Position numbers and translations under genes: made by a program
NCBI RefSeq assembly: GCF_028473665.1
Contig: NZ_CP098774.1
Location: 4,583,501 to 4,647,500, forward strand
DNA length: 64,000 nt
Origin: Sphingomonas sp. QA11
Lineage (GTDB): Bacteria > Pseudomonadota > Alphaproteobacteria > Sphingomonadales > Sphingomonadaceae
Reading direction: 5' to 3'
In this document: piece after piece, positions 41,902 through 50,590 of the stretch
Layout: every line of letters starts with the position of its first letter
How positions within the stretch are numbered: position 1 is the stretch's first letter
The notes under the pieces: model-generated
What the model was told of the DNA's origin: nothing
Databases searched by the model: none
What the model saw: only the letters and a program-made list of their open reading frames with translations

Positions 41902-42594
41902 ATGCGTGAGATCGTTTTCGACACCGAGACTACCGGCTTCAGTTTCGCCGACGGCGACCGGATGGTGGAGATCGGCTGTGTCGAGGTGGTCAACCGGGTC
42001 GAGACCGGGCGCACCTTCCATGCCTATTTCCATCCGGAGCGGACAATGCCCGCTGAGGCCCAGCGGGTGCATGGGCTGAGCGACGCCTTCCTGTCGGACA
42101 AGCCGTTGTTCGCGCATGGTGTGGACGATCTGCTCGAATTCCTCGGCGACAGCCCACTCGTCGCGCACAATGCCAGCTTCGACTTCGGCTTCCTCAATGG
42201 GGAACTCGTCCGCTGCGGGCGCAAGCCGATTCATCTCGACAGGATGGTCGACACGATCGTGCTCGCGCGCACGCGCCATCCGGGTGCCAAGCACAGTCTC
42301 GACGCTTTATGCTCCCGCTATGGCATCGATCGCAGCCACCGCGTCGTGCACGGGGCGTTGCTCGACGCGCAGCTTCTGTCTCAGGTCTATGTCGAGCTGA
42401 CCGGCGGGCGCCAGATCGGGCTGACCCTGGTCACCGAGACGGTCGAGGTGCAGGCCAGCTTCGCGCCGGCTGCGGCGCCGGCGGTCGTGCGGCCGGCCCG
42501 GCTCTTCGAGGCAAGCGCCGAGGAACTCGCACGCCATGCCGCGTTTATGGAGAAGATCAAGAATCCGCTTTGGGGGGTCGAGGCGTCCGGTTGA
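41902..42594 (+). CDS. dnaQ: DNA polymerase III subunit epsilon (3'-5' proofreading exonuclease)
   Basis: The 230-residue DEDDh exonuclease proofreads the replicative polymerase. Exo motifs: IVFDTETTGF at the start, VAHNASFDFGFLNGEL and HGALLDAQLLSQVYVELTGG. The C-terminal tail (MEKIKNPLWGV) would bind the alpha subunit. The ATG at 41902 gives the family N-terminus; the upstream frame overlaps coaE. Confidence 0.95.
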   Translation: MREIVFDTETTGFSFADGDRMVEIGCVEVVNRVETGRTFHAYFHPERTMPAEAQRVHGLSDAFLSDKPLFAHGVDDLLEFLGDSPLVAHNASFDFGFLNGELVRCGRKPIHLDRMVDTIVLARTRHPGAKHSLDALCSRYGIDRSHRVVHGALLDAQLLSQVYVELTGGRQIGLTLVTETVEVQASFAPAAAPAVVRPARLFEASAEELARHAAFMEKIKNPLWGVEASG

Positions 42595-42645
42595 CGCAGG
42601 TACCGGGCCGGGCCAAGTTGGCTGGTCCATCATAGGAGAATGCTC

Positions 42646-43233
42646 ATGGACATCCGGATTTCGGGCCATCAGGTCGCCACCGGCGACGCACTGAAAAGCC
42701 ATGTCGAGACTCGGCTCCAGGGTATCGCCGCGAAATATTTCTCGCGCGCCATCTCGGCGCAGGTCACCTTCGGCAAGGGGCCGCATGACAATGGCTTCAC
42801 CTGCGATATCGTCGCGCATGTGATGCAGGGCCTGGTGCTCAAGGGCAGCAATGACGGCACTGACGCGCATGGCGCGTTCGATGGCGTGGCCGACAAGATC
42901 GAAAAGCAGCTGCGCCGCTACATGAGCCGCCTGAAGAACCGCAATTCGGGCCAGGCCAATGCCGTCGTCGTCAATGGTGCCGATGGGGTCGATAATGCGG
43001 GCTATACCGTCTTCCGCGAGAGCGATGACGAGGTGGCGGAGGATTTTCCGCTGATCGTGGCCGAGACGAGGGTGGACGTGCCTGACGCGACCGTCTCAGA
43101 TGCGGTGATGATGCTCGACCTGCGCAACACGACTGCCCTGCTGTTCCGCAACGCTGGATCCGGCGCCTATAACATGGTCTATCGCCGCGGTGACGGGACG
43201 ATCGGCTGGGTCGAGCCGCACCGCGCAGCCTGA
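42646..43233 (+). CDS. hpf: Ribosome hibernation promoting factor, long form
   Basis: The 195-residue protein has an N-terminal RaiA/HPF domain (ISGHQVATGDALKSHVETRL, then GFTCDIVAHV and the basic RRYMSRLKNR) and a C-terminal dimerisation domain (VSDAVMMLDLRNTTALLFRNAGSGAYNMVYRRGDGTIGWVEPH). The long form pairs 70S ribosomes into inactive 100S particles. AGGAG lies seven bases before the ATG at 42646; an ATG at 42640 is too close to it. Confidence 0.95.
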   Translation: MDIRISGHQVATGDALKSHVETRLQGIAAKYFSRAISAQVTFGKGPHDNGFTCDIVAHVMQGLVLKGSNDGTDAHGAFDGVADKIEKQLRRYMSRLKNRNSGQANAVVVNGADGVDNAGYTVFRESDDEVAEDFPLIVAETRVDVPDATVSDAVMMLDLRNTTALLFRNAGSGAYNMVYRRGDGTIGWVEPHRAA

Positions 43234-43305
43234 TCGATATGCTATCGCGCGCCGCCAAACGGCGCTATGGGCGCGCGCCGGGGTTGGCGTGGCCCAAGGA
43301 TGACG

Positions 43306-43773
43306 ATGACCGATCTGAGTGACCTGCTGCTGCCCGAGACCGTTCTCGAACGGCTCGCGGCAGCCAACAAGAAAGCCTTGTTCCAGCAACTCGGGGCGGC
43401 TGCGGCGACGGCATACGGAATCGACTCCGTGGCCGTCGCCGAGGGCCTGGCCAAACGCGAGAAGCTGGGCTCGACCGGTTTCGGCAGCGGTGTCGCGACG
43501 CCGCATGCGCGGATTCCGGGCCTTGGTCATGTCGTTGGCGTGTTCGCGCGCCTGGCGCAGCCGATCGATTTCCAGGCGGTCGACGATCTCCCGGTCGATA
43601 TCGTGTTCATGCTGCTGTCGCCTGTCGATGCCGGCGCGCTGCATCTGAAAGCGCTGGCGAAGGTGTCGCGCCGCCTGCGCGAACGGGGATTCGTCGACAA
43701 GCTGCGTGGTGCCGGGTCGCGCGACGCGATGTATGCGCTGCTGACCGCCGACGAGGCCCGTGACGCTGCCTGA
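43306..43773 (+). CDS. ptsN: PTS IIA-like nitrogen regulatory protein PtsN
   Basis: The 155-residue EIIA-Ntr protein of the regulatory phosphotransfer chain has LLLPETVLERLAAANKKALFQQLGAAAA and the phosphorylatable His in STGFGSGVATPHARI (about residue 68). It overlaps the PaaI-like gene by 14 bp. The start at 43306 has AAGGA upstream; an in-frame ATG at 43300 is too near. The usual companion rpoN is not in the window. Confidence 0.94.
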   Translation: MTDLSDLLLPETVLERLAAANKKALFQQLGAAAATAYGIDSVAVAEGLAKREKLGSTGFGSGVATPHARIPGLGHVVGVFARLAQPIDFQAVDDLPVDIVFMLLSPVDAGALHLKALAKVSRRLRERGFVDKLRGAGSRDAMYALLTADEARDAA

Positions 43774-44230
43774 TCGCCCGGCGCAGGGCGAGCAGGCCCA
43801 TTTCCGGGCGCTTGAATCGCTCTATGCCGCGGCGCCGATCAACCGGCTGTTCGAGTCAACGCTTGAGATCCCAACGGCTGGGGTCGCGCGAATCCATTTC
43901 ATGATTGATGAGCGCTATTTTCATGCTGGCGGCGCGGCGCACGGCACGAGCTATTTCAAGATGCTCGACGATGCCGCCTTCTACGCCGCGAACAGCCTGG
44001 TCACTGATCGTTTCCTGCTGACCACTGCGTTCAACCTGCTGTTCACCAAGCCGCTCAAGGCAGGTCCCGTCGTGGCGGAGGGGCGCTGGGTGAGCGGCCA
44101 GCGTCGCGTCTTCGTTGCGGAGGCCAGGCTGATCGACAGCGAGGGAGAGGAAGCCGCGCGCGGCACCGGCACCTTCATGCGCAGCCGCATCGCGCTGGCC
44201 GGCCTGCCCGGATATCGGGTGGCACCCTGA
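43760..44230 (+). CDS. PaaI-family (hotdog) thioesterase
   Basis: The 156-residue protein has the hotdog-fold pattern: MIDERYFHAGGAAHGTSYFKMLDDAAFYAAN (HG-helix) and LTTAFNLLFTKPLKAGPVVAEGRWVS. The family hydrolyses acyl-CoA thioesters; the substrate is unknown. GTG start, 14-bp overlap with ptsN, probably cotranscribed with hpf-ptsN. Confidence 0.88.
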   Translation: MTLPDRPAQGEQAHFRALESLYAAAPINRLFESTLEIPTAGVARIHFMIDERYFHAGGAAHGTSYFKMLDDAAFYAANSLVTDRFLLTTAFNLLFTKPLKAGPVVAEGRWVSGQRRVFVAEARLIDSEGEEAARGTGTFMRSRIALAGLPGYRVAP

Positions 44231-44240
44231 GCATGGGCCG

Positions 44241-44582
44241 GTGAGCGAACGGTTGCCGAGCGGGCTGCTGGTCGGCGCCCTGCTCAGGCGGGTGAACGAC
44301 GCCGGCGGGATTGGCATGGTGCTCGCGCGGGGCGATGCCCAGGCCGGGGCGATATTGGTCGTCGCGCTGGAAAAGGGAGTCAATTCAGGCATCTACGAAC
44401 GCGGAATCGGACCCGGGGGAACTGTCCAGCTTGTCCGCGTTGGCCCGCAAGATATTGCAAATGCTATTGAAATTACCGAATATTGGCGGCGCAGGCGCAG
44501 CCGCGATCCCGATTTATGGGTTATCGAGCTGGATATCGCGTCGGCGGAACGATTCGCCGCAGAAACGATAGTGGCAGGTTGA
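44241..44582 (+). CDS. DUF1491 family protein
   Basis: The 113-residue protein starts from a GTG: SERLPSGLLVGALLRRVNDAGG, then MVLARGDAQAGAILVV and the C-terminal YWRRRRSRDPDLWVIELD. These match DUF1491, a conserved alphaproteobacterial family of unknown function. It follows the thioesterase gene by 10 bp. Confidence 0.88.
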   Translation: MSERLPSGLLVGALLRRVNDAGGIGMVLARGDAQAGAILVVALEKGVNSGIYERGIGPGGTVQLVRVGPQDIANAIEITEYWRRRRSRDPDLWVIELDIASAERFAAETIVAG

Positions 44583-44738
44583 CTTGGCTGCGCTGCACAA
44601 CGAAAGCCTCCGCACAGTCACGCGCGTTGTGCCGTGCCGGGTGCGATCCGGCTAGGTTACGCAGTCGGGGGGAAGTCCGGCTGATCGTTGTTTCGATACG
44701 ATCAGGTCCGCACGCCAACCGCATATTTTGAAGTCTTA
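44583..44738. other. Intergenic region, no gene recognised
   Basis: This 156-bp gap contains a short hairpin (CCGG, 7-nt loop, CCGG) around 44637-44651 and a T-rich TATTTTG at 44723-44729 just before the sleB-like gene. I see no tRNA, SRP RNA or riboswitch fold. The promoter of the sleB-like gene probably lies here. Confidence 0.4.
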
Positions 44739-45389
44739 ATGACGTTTTTCACTCGCGCCGCAGCCATCGCGGCGATCTCTCTGACCATCACGAGCCTGAT
44801 CGGCGCCAGCACCCCTGGCTTCGCTTTCGATCTCGACAAGTCTCTTAAACTCCCGACCGCCCTTCCGGTTCCCGTTTCCAGCCCAACGCCTGAGGCCGCC
44901 GCAACGCAGGCGCCCGCGGAAGCTGCCAACGCCGTGGCGAAGGCCGATACCGATATTTCCTCCGCCCAGGCGGACGATGACTATGACAGCCTCGCCGAGG
45001 CAGTCGCCGCGCAGGACACCAATTCACTCGATAGCGACCTCACCTGCATGGCGGGCGCGATCTATTTCGAGGCGAAGGGTGAGCCCCTGTCGGGCCAGCT
45101 CGCCGTCGGCGAGGTGATCATCAATCGCACCAAGTCCGGTCGCTTCCCGAAATCCATCTGCTCGGTGGTGACTCAGCCGGGCCAGTTCTCGTTCGTTCGC
45201 GCCGGCCGTGTGCCGGTCATCGCCAACAACGCGGCCTATCGCACTGCCGTGGCCGTCGCCCGTGTCGCGATGGCCGATGCCTGGGACAGCCCGGCGCCGG
45301 ACGCGATGTACTTCCACGCCCGCCGGGTTTCGCCGGGCTGGCGGATGATCAAGGTCGCCGCGATTGGAAACCATGTATTCTATCGCTGA
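44739..45389 (+). CDS. SleB-like cell wall hydrolase
   Basis: The 216-residue protein has an N-terminal signal peptide (RAAAIAAISLTITSLIGASTPGFA), a low-complexity Ala/Pro/Glu linker (residues of about 30-95) and a Hydrolase_2 (SleB) domain: TCMAGAIYFEAKGEPLSGQLAVGEVIINRTKSGRFPKSICSVVTQPGQFSFVRAG, with the Glu of YFEAKGE expected to be catalytic. It would cut peptidoglycan in the periplasm. The ATG at 44739 gives the signal peptide. Confidence 0.92.
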   Translation: MTFFTRAAAIAAISLTITSLIGASTPGFAFDLDKSLKLPTALPVPVSSPTPEAAATQAPAEAANAVAKADTDISSAQADDDYDSLAEAVAAQDTNSLDSDLTCMAGAIYFEAKGEPLSGQLAVGEVIINRTKSGRFPKSICSVVTQPGQFSFVRAGRVPVIANNAAYRTAVAVARVAMADAWDSPAPDAMYFHARRVSPGWRMIKVAAIGNHVFYR

Positions 45390-45448
45390 GGCGACGGGAC
45401 GGGTTTTCATCGTCCGCTGATTTGACCAGCGTTCGCTAAATGTTCTAG

Positions 45449-45478
45449 ATCGGGAGGATGCTGCAGCATCCTCCCGAT
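45449..45478. repeat. 30-bp perfect palindrome covering the mmcB start
   Basis: The bases from 45449 to 45463 (ATCGGGAGGATGCTG) are the exact reverse complement of 45464-45478 with no loop. It contains the GGGAGG ribosome-binding site and the ATG at 45458 of the mmcB gene. In RNA it could hide the start; in DNA it could be an operator. It is not followed by a T-tract. Confidence 0.85.
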
Positions 45479-45952
45479 TCGTGTGTCGATGCCCCCGGAT
45501 CGCCGCTGTGCGCGGCGGATGTGGCGCGGGGCACGGTGCGCATGCTGCTCCGCCACGATCTGGTCGCGATGGCCGAGGTGCCGCTCGACGACGGGCGCCG
45601 CGCCGATTTGATGGCGCTCGATTCACGCGGCAACATCATCATCGTCGAGATCAAGGTGTCGCGGGCCGATCTGCTCGGCGACGCGAAATGGACTGACTAT
45701 CTCCGCTCCTGCGACCGCTTCTACTGGGCGATCCCGGCCGGGTTCGATGCGTCGCCGCTTGATGGCCAAGCGTTCCTGCCAGCGCGAACCGGGGTGATCG
45801 TGGCCGACCGCTATGACGCGGCGATCGTGCGCGAGGCGCATACCGATCCGCTGTCCAGCGCCACGCGCAAACGCAACACGCTCGCTTTTGCGCGGCGGGC
45901 CGGGCGGAGAATGATCGGGTTGATCGACCCGGAGGCCGGCATTCTATCTTAA
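45458..45952 (+). CDS. mmcB: MmcB family DNA repair protein
   Basis: The 164-residue protein has the MmcB pattern: VPLDDGRRADLMALDSRGNIIIVEIKVSRADLLGDAKWTDYL, with the nuclease-like Asp and ExK (VEIKVS), then CDRFYWAIPAGFD and GVIVADRYDAAIVREA. MmcB was identified in Caulobacter as an SOS-regulated, mitomycin-C-related repair nuclease. The ATG lies within the palindrome; a GTG at 45521 and ATG at 45541 are possible alternatives. The 3' end overlaps the convergent ankyrin gene by 9 bp. Confidence 0.88.
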   Translation: MLQHPPDSCVDAPGSPLCAADVARGTVRMLLRHDLVAMAEVPLDDGRRADLMALDSRGNIIIVEIKVSRADLLGDAKWTDYLRSCDRFYWAIPAGFDASPLDGQAFLPARTGVIVADRYDAAIVREAHTDPLSSATRKRNTLAFARRAGRRMIGLIDPEAGILS

Positions 45953-46552
45953 GGTTGGCCCGGAAATGGCGCGGCGCGCCTTTTTCGGGGTTTCCGCCAT
46001 CAGCTTGGCCATGGCGGTCGACCGGGCGTCTTCCACCGCATAATCGCGCGCCGATTTTCCGGCGATGACATCGGCCTGGTCGGGATCGCCGCCAGCGGCC
46101 AGCAAGGTACGGGCCATGCCCAGGTCGCGACGCTGGACAGCGCGGATCAGCGGCGTCTCCCCGCTTGAATTGGCCAGGTTCACATTCGCATTCTTTTCGA
46201 TCAGCACCTGCATCAGGTCGATCTGGCCGAGCCCGGCCGCGACCAGCAGCGGCGTGTTGCCCTTGTCGTCCTTGATATTCGGATCGGCGCCCTGGGCCAG
46301 CAGATAGCGCAGATAGGTGCCGTCGCCCCGCTTGACGACGATGTGCAGCGCGCCCTCGCCGGTCGCATATTCGCGCGTGTTGAGCACCGTCGTGCCCGGC
46401 ACCCGCAACATCTTCTCGACGTCGGAGCCCTTGGCGTCCTTCACCGCCTGGAGGAATTTATACCCTTCCGACTGGTTCTGTGCCTGGACGGGAATAGCGG
46501 TTGCGCCGAGCAACGCGGCGGTGAGCGCGATGCCGAATGTACGTGCGATCAT
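45944..46552 (-). CDS. Ankyrin-repeat periplasmic protein
   Basis: The 202-residue protein has a signal peptide (ARTFGIALTAALLGATAIPVQAQ) and about four ankyrin repeats: GEGALHIVVKRGDGTYLRYLLAQGADPN, KGNTPLLVAAGLGQIDLMQVLIEKNANVN, GETPLIRAVQRRDLGMARTLLAAGGDPD and the last, GKSARDYAVEDAR. Periplasmic ankyrin proteins in bacteria mediate protein contacts, often in stress; the partner is unknown. Confidence 0.9.
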   Translation of the reverse strand: MIARTFGIALTAALLGATAIPVQAQNQSEGYKFLQAVKDAKGSDVEKMLRVPGTTVLNTREYATGEGALHIVVKRGDGTYLRYLLAQGADPNIKDDKGNTPLLVAAGLGQIDLMQVLIEKNANVNLANSSGETPLIRAVQRRDLGMARTLLAAGGDPDQADVIAGKSARDYAVEDARSTAMAKLMAETPKKARRAISGPTLR

Positions 46553-46637
46553 CTGGTGGACAGGCCCTTGTGCTTCCGAGGACGTGGTTTCCGAAGATGG
46601 CTTCGGCTCGACCTTGCGCCAAGTCCCTTAACAGATC

Positions 46638-47270
46638 ATGGCTGGTCGCGCCATGAACGAGATAGCCCGCGCGCCCGCCCTTCTCATCCGTCGAGCCCTT
46701 GCCGCCCTGCTGGTGGCAGCCCTTCCCGCCGCCTGCTCCGGCCCGGCCGCCCCTGCCCGGCCACCGCTTGAAGGCGCGCGGATCGGGGGTCCGTTCGTGC
46801 TGACCAACCAGGACGGCAGGCAGGTCACCAATCGCGATTTCACCGGCAAATATCGCATCGTCTATTTTGGCTATACCTTCTGCCCCGACGTCTGCCCGGT
46901 CGACGCGCGGAATATCGGTGCCGGGTTGCGCGCGGTCGAGACGAGCGACCCGGCGATCGGGGCCAGGATCGTGCCGATCTTCATCTCGGTCGATCCGGCG
47001 CGGGACACGCCCGCCGTGCTCAAGAGCTTCGTCGCCAATTTTCATCCGCGGATGGTCGGCCTGACCGGCAGTGCCGCTGCGATCGATGCCGTGGCGAAGG
47101 AATATGCGGTCTATTACAGGAAGGGCGAAGTGACGCCCGGCGGCGGCTATATGGTGGATCACAGCCGGGTCGCCTATCTGATGGACCCGCAGGACAAGCC
47201 GATCGCGCTGCTGCCGCAGGACCAATCGCCCGAGGCAATCGCGACCGAGATCAAACGCTGGGTGAAATGA
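46638..47270 (+). CDS. SCO1/SenC-type copper chaperone lipoprotein
   Basis: The 210-residue protein has a lipoprotein signal (LAALLVAALPAACSG), then the thioredoxin-like SCO fold: VTNRDFTGKYRIVYFGYTFCPDVCP, with the CxxxC copper ligands, FISVDPARDTPAVLKSF and the histidine ligand in MVDHSRVAYLMD. SCO1 delivers copper to the CuA site of cytochrome c oxidase. ATG at 46638 or 46653. It overlaps ycgN by 4 bp. Confidence 0.92.
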   Translation: MAGRAMNEIARAPALLIRRALAALLVAALPAACSGPAAPARPPLEGARIGGPFVLTNQDGRQVTNRDFTGKYRIVYFGYTFCPDVCPVDARNIGAGLRAVETSDPAIGARIVPIFISVDPARDTPAVLKSFVANFHPRMVGLTGSAAAIDAVAKEYAVYYRKGEVTPGGGYMVDHSRVAYLMDPQDKPIALLPQDQSPEAIATEIKRWVK

Positions 47271-47701
47271 GCGACCGTTTCTGGGAAACGACCCCGATCG
47301 ATGCGCTTGACCGCGGCCAGTGGGAGGCCTTGTGCGACGGCTGCGGCAAATGCTGCGTCCACAAGCTCGAGGATGAAGACACCGGCGAGCTGATGGCGAC
47401 CAACGTCTCGTGCCGCCTGCTCGATCGCAAGACGGCGCAATGTTCGGATTATCGCCACCGCCACGCCTATGTCAGCGAATGCGTTCGTCTGAGCCGCGAC
47501 AATGTGCGGGAAATCGATTGGCTTCCCTCGACCTGCGCCTATCGGCTGCGCGCTGCTGAAGAACCACTCCCGCGCTGGCATTATCTGGTCTGCGGGGATC
47601 GCGATGCCGTCCACCGTGCGGGTGAATCGGTGCGCGGCTGGACCATTTCCGAGGATGATGCCGGCGACCTCGAATATCATCTGGTCGATCGCCGGCTGTG
47701 A
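47267..47701 (+). CDS. YcgN family cysteine-cluster protein
   Basis: The 144-residue protein has WEALCDGCGKCCVHKLEDEDTGELMATNVSCRLLD, the family's CxxCxxCC cluster, and more cysteines at CSDYRHRHAYVSECV and STCAYR. The cluster is proposed to bind zinc or iron. The function is unknown. It is coupled by 4-bp overlaps to the SCO1-like gene and the SprT/YgjP-like gene. Confidence 0.94.
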   Translation: MSDRFWETTPIDALDRGQWEALCDGCGKCCVHKLEDEDTGELMATNVSCRLLDRKTAQCSDYRHRHAYVSECVRLSRDNVREIDWLPSTCAYRLRAAEEPLPRWHYLVCGDRDAVHRAGESVRGWTISEDDAGDLEYHLVDRRL

Positions 47702-48384
47702 CCGGGTCCGGTCAGGCGCCGGTCGAGGTCGTCCGCAATGCCCGTGCCCGCCGGGCCAAGCTGTCGGTCGATCCGGCGAGCGGGCGGGTCAGGCTTACCC
47801 TGCCGCTACGCGCGCCGGTCAAACCCGCCCTGCTCTGGGCCGAGGGGCAGCAGGCATGGATCGAGGCGCAGCGTGCCCGGCTGCCGCGCCCTCGACCACT
47901 GGTGCCGGGCGGGACGGTGCCGTTCGGCGACGCGCTGCTGACGATCGATTGGCGCGAGGGTTCGACGCGACGGATCGTCCGTGAAGGCGACGTTCTACAT
48001 TGCGGCGGTCCCCGCGATGGACTGTCGCGGCGGATCGAATCCTGGCTGAAGCGCGAGGCGCTGCGTGTCCTGAGCGCTGAGACCGCTGAATTTGCCGCGC
48101 GTGCCGGGGTCGGCGTGACCAGGGTCGCGATCGGCGATCCGCGCGGGCGCTGGGGAAGCTGCGCGTCGAGCGGGGCGATCCGCTACAGCTGGCGGCTGAT
48201 CCTCGCGCCGGATTTCGTGCGGCGGGCGACCGTCGCGCATGAGGTGGCGCACCGGGTCCATATGAATCACGGCCCGGATTTCCACGCACTGGTCGAACGG
48301 CTCGACGAAAGCGATCCGGCGCGATCGCGGGCCTGGCTTCGCGCCAATGGCGCGGCGCTTCACTGGGTCGGTCGCGAATCCTGA
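47698..48384 (+). CDS. YgjP/SprT-like M48-type metallopeptidase (DUF45)
   Basis: The 228-residue protein has RARRAKLSVDPASGRVRLTLP at the start, the GRWGSCASSGAIRYSWRLILAP segment, and the zinc motif HEVAHRVHMNHGPDFHALVERL (HExxH with a later His). GTG start in GTGA overlap. The 3' end overlaps the convergent PBP1A gene by 25 bp. Confidence 0.9.
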   Translation: MTGSGQAPVEVVRNARARRAKLSVDPASGRVRLTLPLRAPVKPALLWAEGQQAWIEAQRARLPRPRPLVPGGTVPFGDALLTIDWREGSTRRIVREGDVLHCGGPRDGLSRRIESWLKREALRVLSAETAEFAARAGVGVTRVAIGDPRGRWGSCASSGAIRYSWRLILAPDFVRRATVAHEVAHRVHMNHGPDFHALVERLDESDPARSRAWLRANGAALHWVGRES

Positions 48385-50492
48385 GAGCGTTCGGCTGGCC
48401 GGTCCGGCGGCGGCGCGGCCGGCGCCCGCTCGCGCGGCGGCGCTTGCCGGCCGGGCGGCGGCGTGCGGCCCAGCACCTGATCCATCCAGTCCTGGTCGAG
48501 CCGTTCGGGCCGCGCGGCTTGTGGCACTGGATTGCCGTCGGCGTCGACCTGGGGCTGCCCGGCGTCTGACGGTGCCGTCGTGCCCTGGGGGACCGGGTTG
48601 CCGTTCTCGTCGACGAACATGCCGTTGTCGGGCTCGCCGAAATAGGATTCCTGGTCGGGTTCGAGCTGCCATTCGGGCAAGGTTACCTGAGTCTCGAACT
48701 GCTCGACTGGACGATTGGCGACGGCGGGTTTCATGAAGGCGGCAAAGGCGCGTGCCGGCGCGGTGCCGCCCTGCAGGCCGGGCACGGTCTGGGCATCGTC
48801 GCGGCCCATCCACACGCCGGTGGTCAGCCCGCTCGAGAAACCGAGGAACCAGCCGTCCTTGTTCGAGCTGGTTGTGCCCGTCTTGCCGGCGACCGGGCGG
48901 CCGATCTGCGCTGCCTTGCCGGTGCCGGTGTTGACCGCGGTCTGGAGCAGATCGGTCATCTGCGCCGCGACATAGGGGGCGACCAGCACATGGCTGCGAT
49001 CGACCTGCTGGGCATAGATCGTCTCGCCGTTCGCGGTGACCTTGGTGATTCCGTACGGCGTCACCGCGACGCCCTTGTTGGCGACGCTGGCAAAGGCACG
49101 GGTCATGTCGATCAGCCGCACGTCGGAAGTGCCGAGCACCATCGCCGGATGGGTGTCGATCTTGGTGGTGATGCCGAAGCGGCGCGCCATGTCGGCCACG
49201 GTGGCGAAGCCGACCTGCTGGCCGAGCTTGGTCGCGATGGTGTTGACTGAATAGGCGAAGGCGGTGCGCAGGGTCATCTCGCCGCGATTGGCGCCGGAAC
49301 TGTTGCGCGGGCTCCACCCGTTGATCGTGACAGGCTCGTCGACCAGCGTGTCCTCGGGCTTGTGCCCTGCCTCGAGCGCGGCGAGATAGACGAACAGCTT
49401 GAACGCGGATCCGGGCTGGCGGACCGCCTGGGTCGCCCGGTTGTAGATCGACGAGACATAGTCCTTGCCGCCGACCATCGCGCGCACCGCGCCGTCGCGG
49501 TCGATCGCGACCAGCGCGCCCTGCGCGTTCTTCGGCGCATTCGCCCGGATCGCTGCATCGGCGTCGCGCTGCATGTTGAGGTCGAGGGTCGTCCATACCT
49601 CGAGCGGGCGGCTTGTCTCGTCGATCAGCAATTCGAGCTGGGGCAGTGCCCAGTCGGTGAAATAGCGGACGCTGTTCTGCTTGGGCTCGGGCGCAAGCGC
49701 CACGCTCTTGGGATCGGCGGTCGCTGCTTCGGCCGCCGTGATCTTGCCCGTTTCCTGCATCAGCTGGATCACGACCCCGGCGCGGCCCACCGCGGCCTCG
49801 GCATCGGCGGTCGGCGAATAGCGCGACGGCGCCTTGACCAGCCCGGCGATCACCGCCGCCTCGGACAGGGTCAGCTTGTCGGCGCCATGTCCGAAAAATT
49901 TCCGGGCGGCCGCATCGATGCCGTACGCGCCGCCGCCGAAATAGACCTTGTTGAGGTAGAGCTCGAGGATCTGGTCCTTGGTGAACTTGCGCTCCATCGC
50001 GAGCGCCAGCAACGCCTCGCGCGATTTGCGGCCGACATCATATTTGTTCGACAGGAAGATCGTCCGCGCGACCTGCTGCGTGATGGTCGAGGCGCCCTGG
50101 ATCCGCCTGCCACTGCCACGATTGACAATGACCAGCTTGGCCGAGCGCAACAGCCCGATCGGATCGATGCCGATATGCGAGCGGAAGCGGCGGTCCTCCA
50201 CCGCGACCATGGCGTCGCGCATGACCGGCGGGATCTTGTCATAGGACAGCCACTCGCCATAGCTTGGCCCCATCGAGACGATGACGGTGCCGTCAGCCGC
50301 ATGCACGCGGATCATCTGGCCGTTGGGCGAGGATTTCATTTCCTCGAAGCTCGGCAGTTGCGCGCGCTGGACATAGACAGCAACGACCAGCCCGATCAGG
50401 CCGAGCACGGCAAGCACGCCCGCGATGCGCAGCATCAGGGTTAACCGGCGGCGCCAGATCGGCGGCGAAGATGTCGGGGAGCGGCGGGCCAT
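48360..50492 (-). CDS. mrcA: Penicillin-binding protein 1A (glycosyltransferase/transpeptidase)
   Basis: The 710-residue bifunctional enzyme has a membrane anchor near residues 20-40. The GT51 glycosyltransferase domain has E99 in VAVEDRRFRSHIG and STITQQVARTIFLS. The transpeptidase domain has the nucleophile Ser362 in QPGSAFKLF (SxxK), S415-x-N417 (SVN) and KTGT at 537-540. A proline- and glycine-rich C-terminal tail follows. It builds peptidoglycan; the tail may interact with lipoproteins, which is an inference. Confidence 0.97.
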   Translation of the reverse strand: MARRSPTSSPPIWRRRLTLMLRIAGVLAVLGLIGLVVAVYVQRAQLPSFEEMKSSPNGQMIRVHAADGTVIVSMGPSYGEWLSYDKIPPVMRDAMVAVEDRRFRSHIGIDPIGLLRSAKLVIVNRGSGRRIQGASTITQQVARTIFLSNKYDVGRKSREALLALAMERKFTKDQILELYLNKVYFGGGAYGIDAAARKFFGHGADKLTLSEAAVIAGLVKAPSRYSPTADAEAAVGRAGVVIQLMQETGKITAAEAATADPKSVALAPEPKQNSVRYFTDWALPQLELLIDETSRPLEVWTTLDLNMQRDADAAIRANAPKNAQGALVAIDRDGAVRAMVGGKDYVSSIYNRATQAVRQPGSAFKLFVYLAALEAGHKPEDTLVDEPVTINGWSPRNSSGANRGEMTLRTAFAYSVNTIATKLGQQVGFATVADMARRFGITTKIDTHPAMVLGTSDVRLIDMTRAFASVANKGVAVTPYGITKVTANGETIYAQQVDRSHVLVAPYVAAQMTDLLQTAVNTGTGKAAQIGRPVAGKTGTTSSNKDGWFLGFSSGLTTGVWMGRDDAQTVPGLQGGTAPARAFAAFMKPAVANRPVEQFETQVTLPEWQLEPDQESYFGEPDNGMFVDENGNPVPQGTTAPSDAGQPQVDADGNPVPQAARPERLDQDWMDQVLGRTPPPGRQAPPRERAPAAPPPDRPAERSQDSRPTQ

Positions 50493-50590
50493 GGGGCTGG
50501 GTGGGGATAAGCTCTATTGGTTACGCAAACAAGCGGCCTGCGCGTGAAGATGTGGTGCAGACGCGGTGAAGCGCCGGTGAACGGATATGG

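Noticed and set aside
44583..44738. SRP RNA (ffs) or other structured RNA in the gap before the sleB-like gene
   Set aside because: No GGAAGCAG-type apical motif, no long pairing; only short stems.
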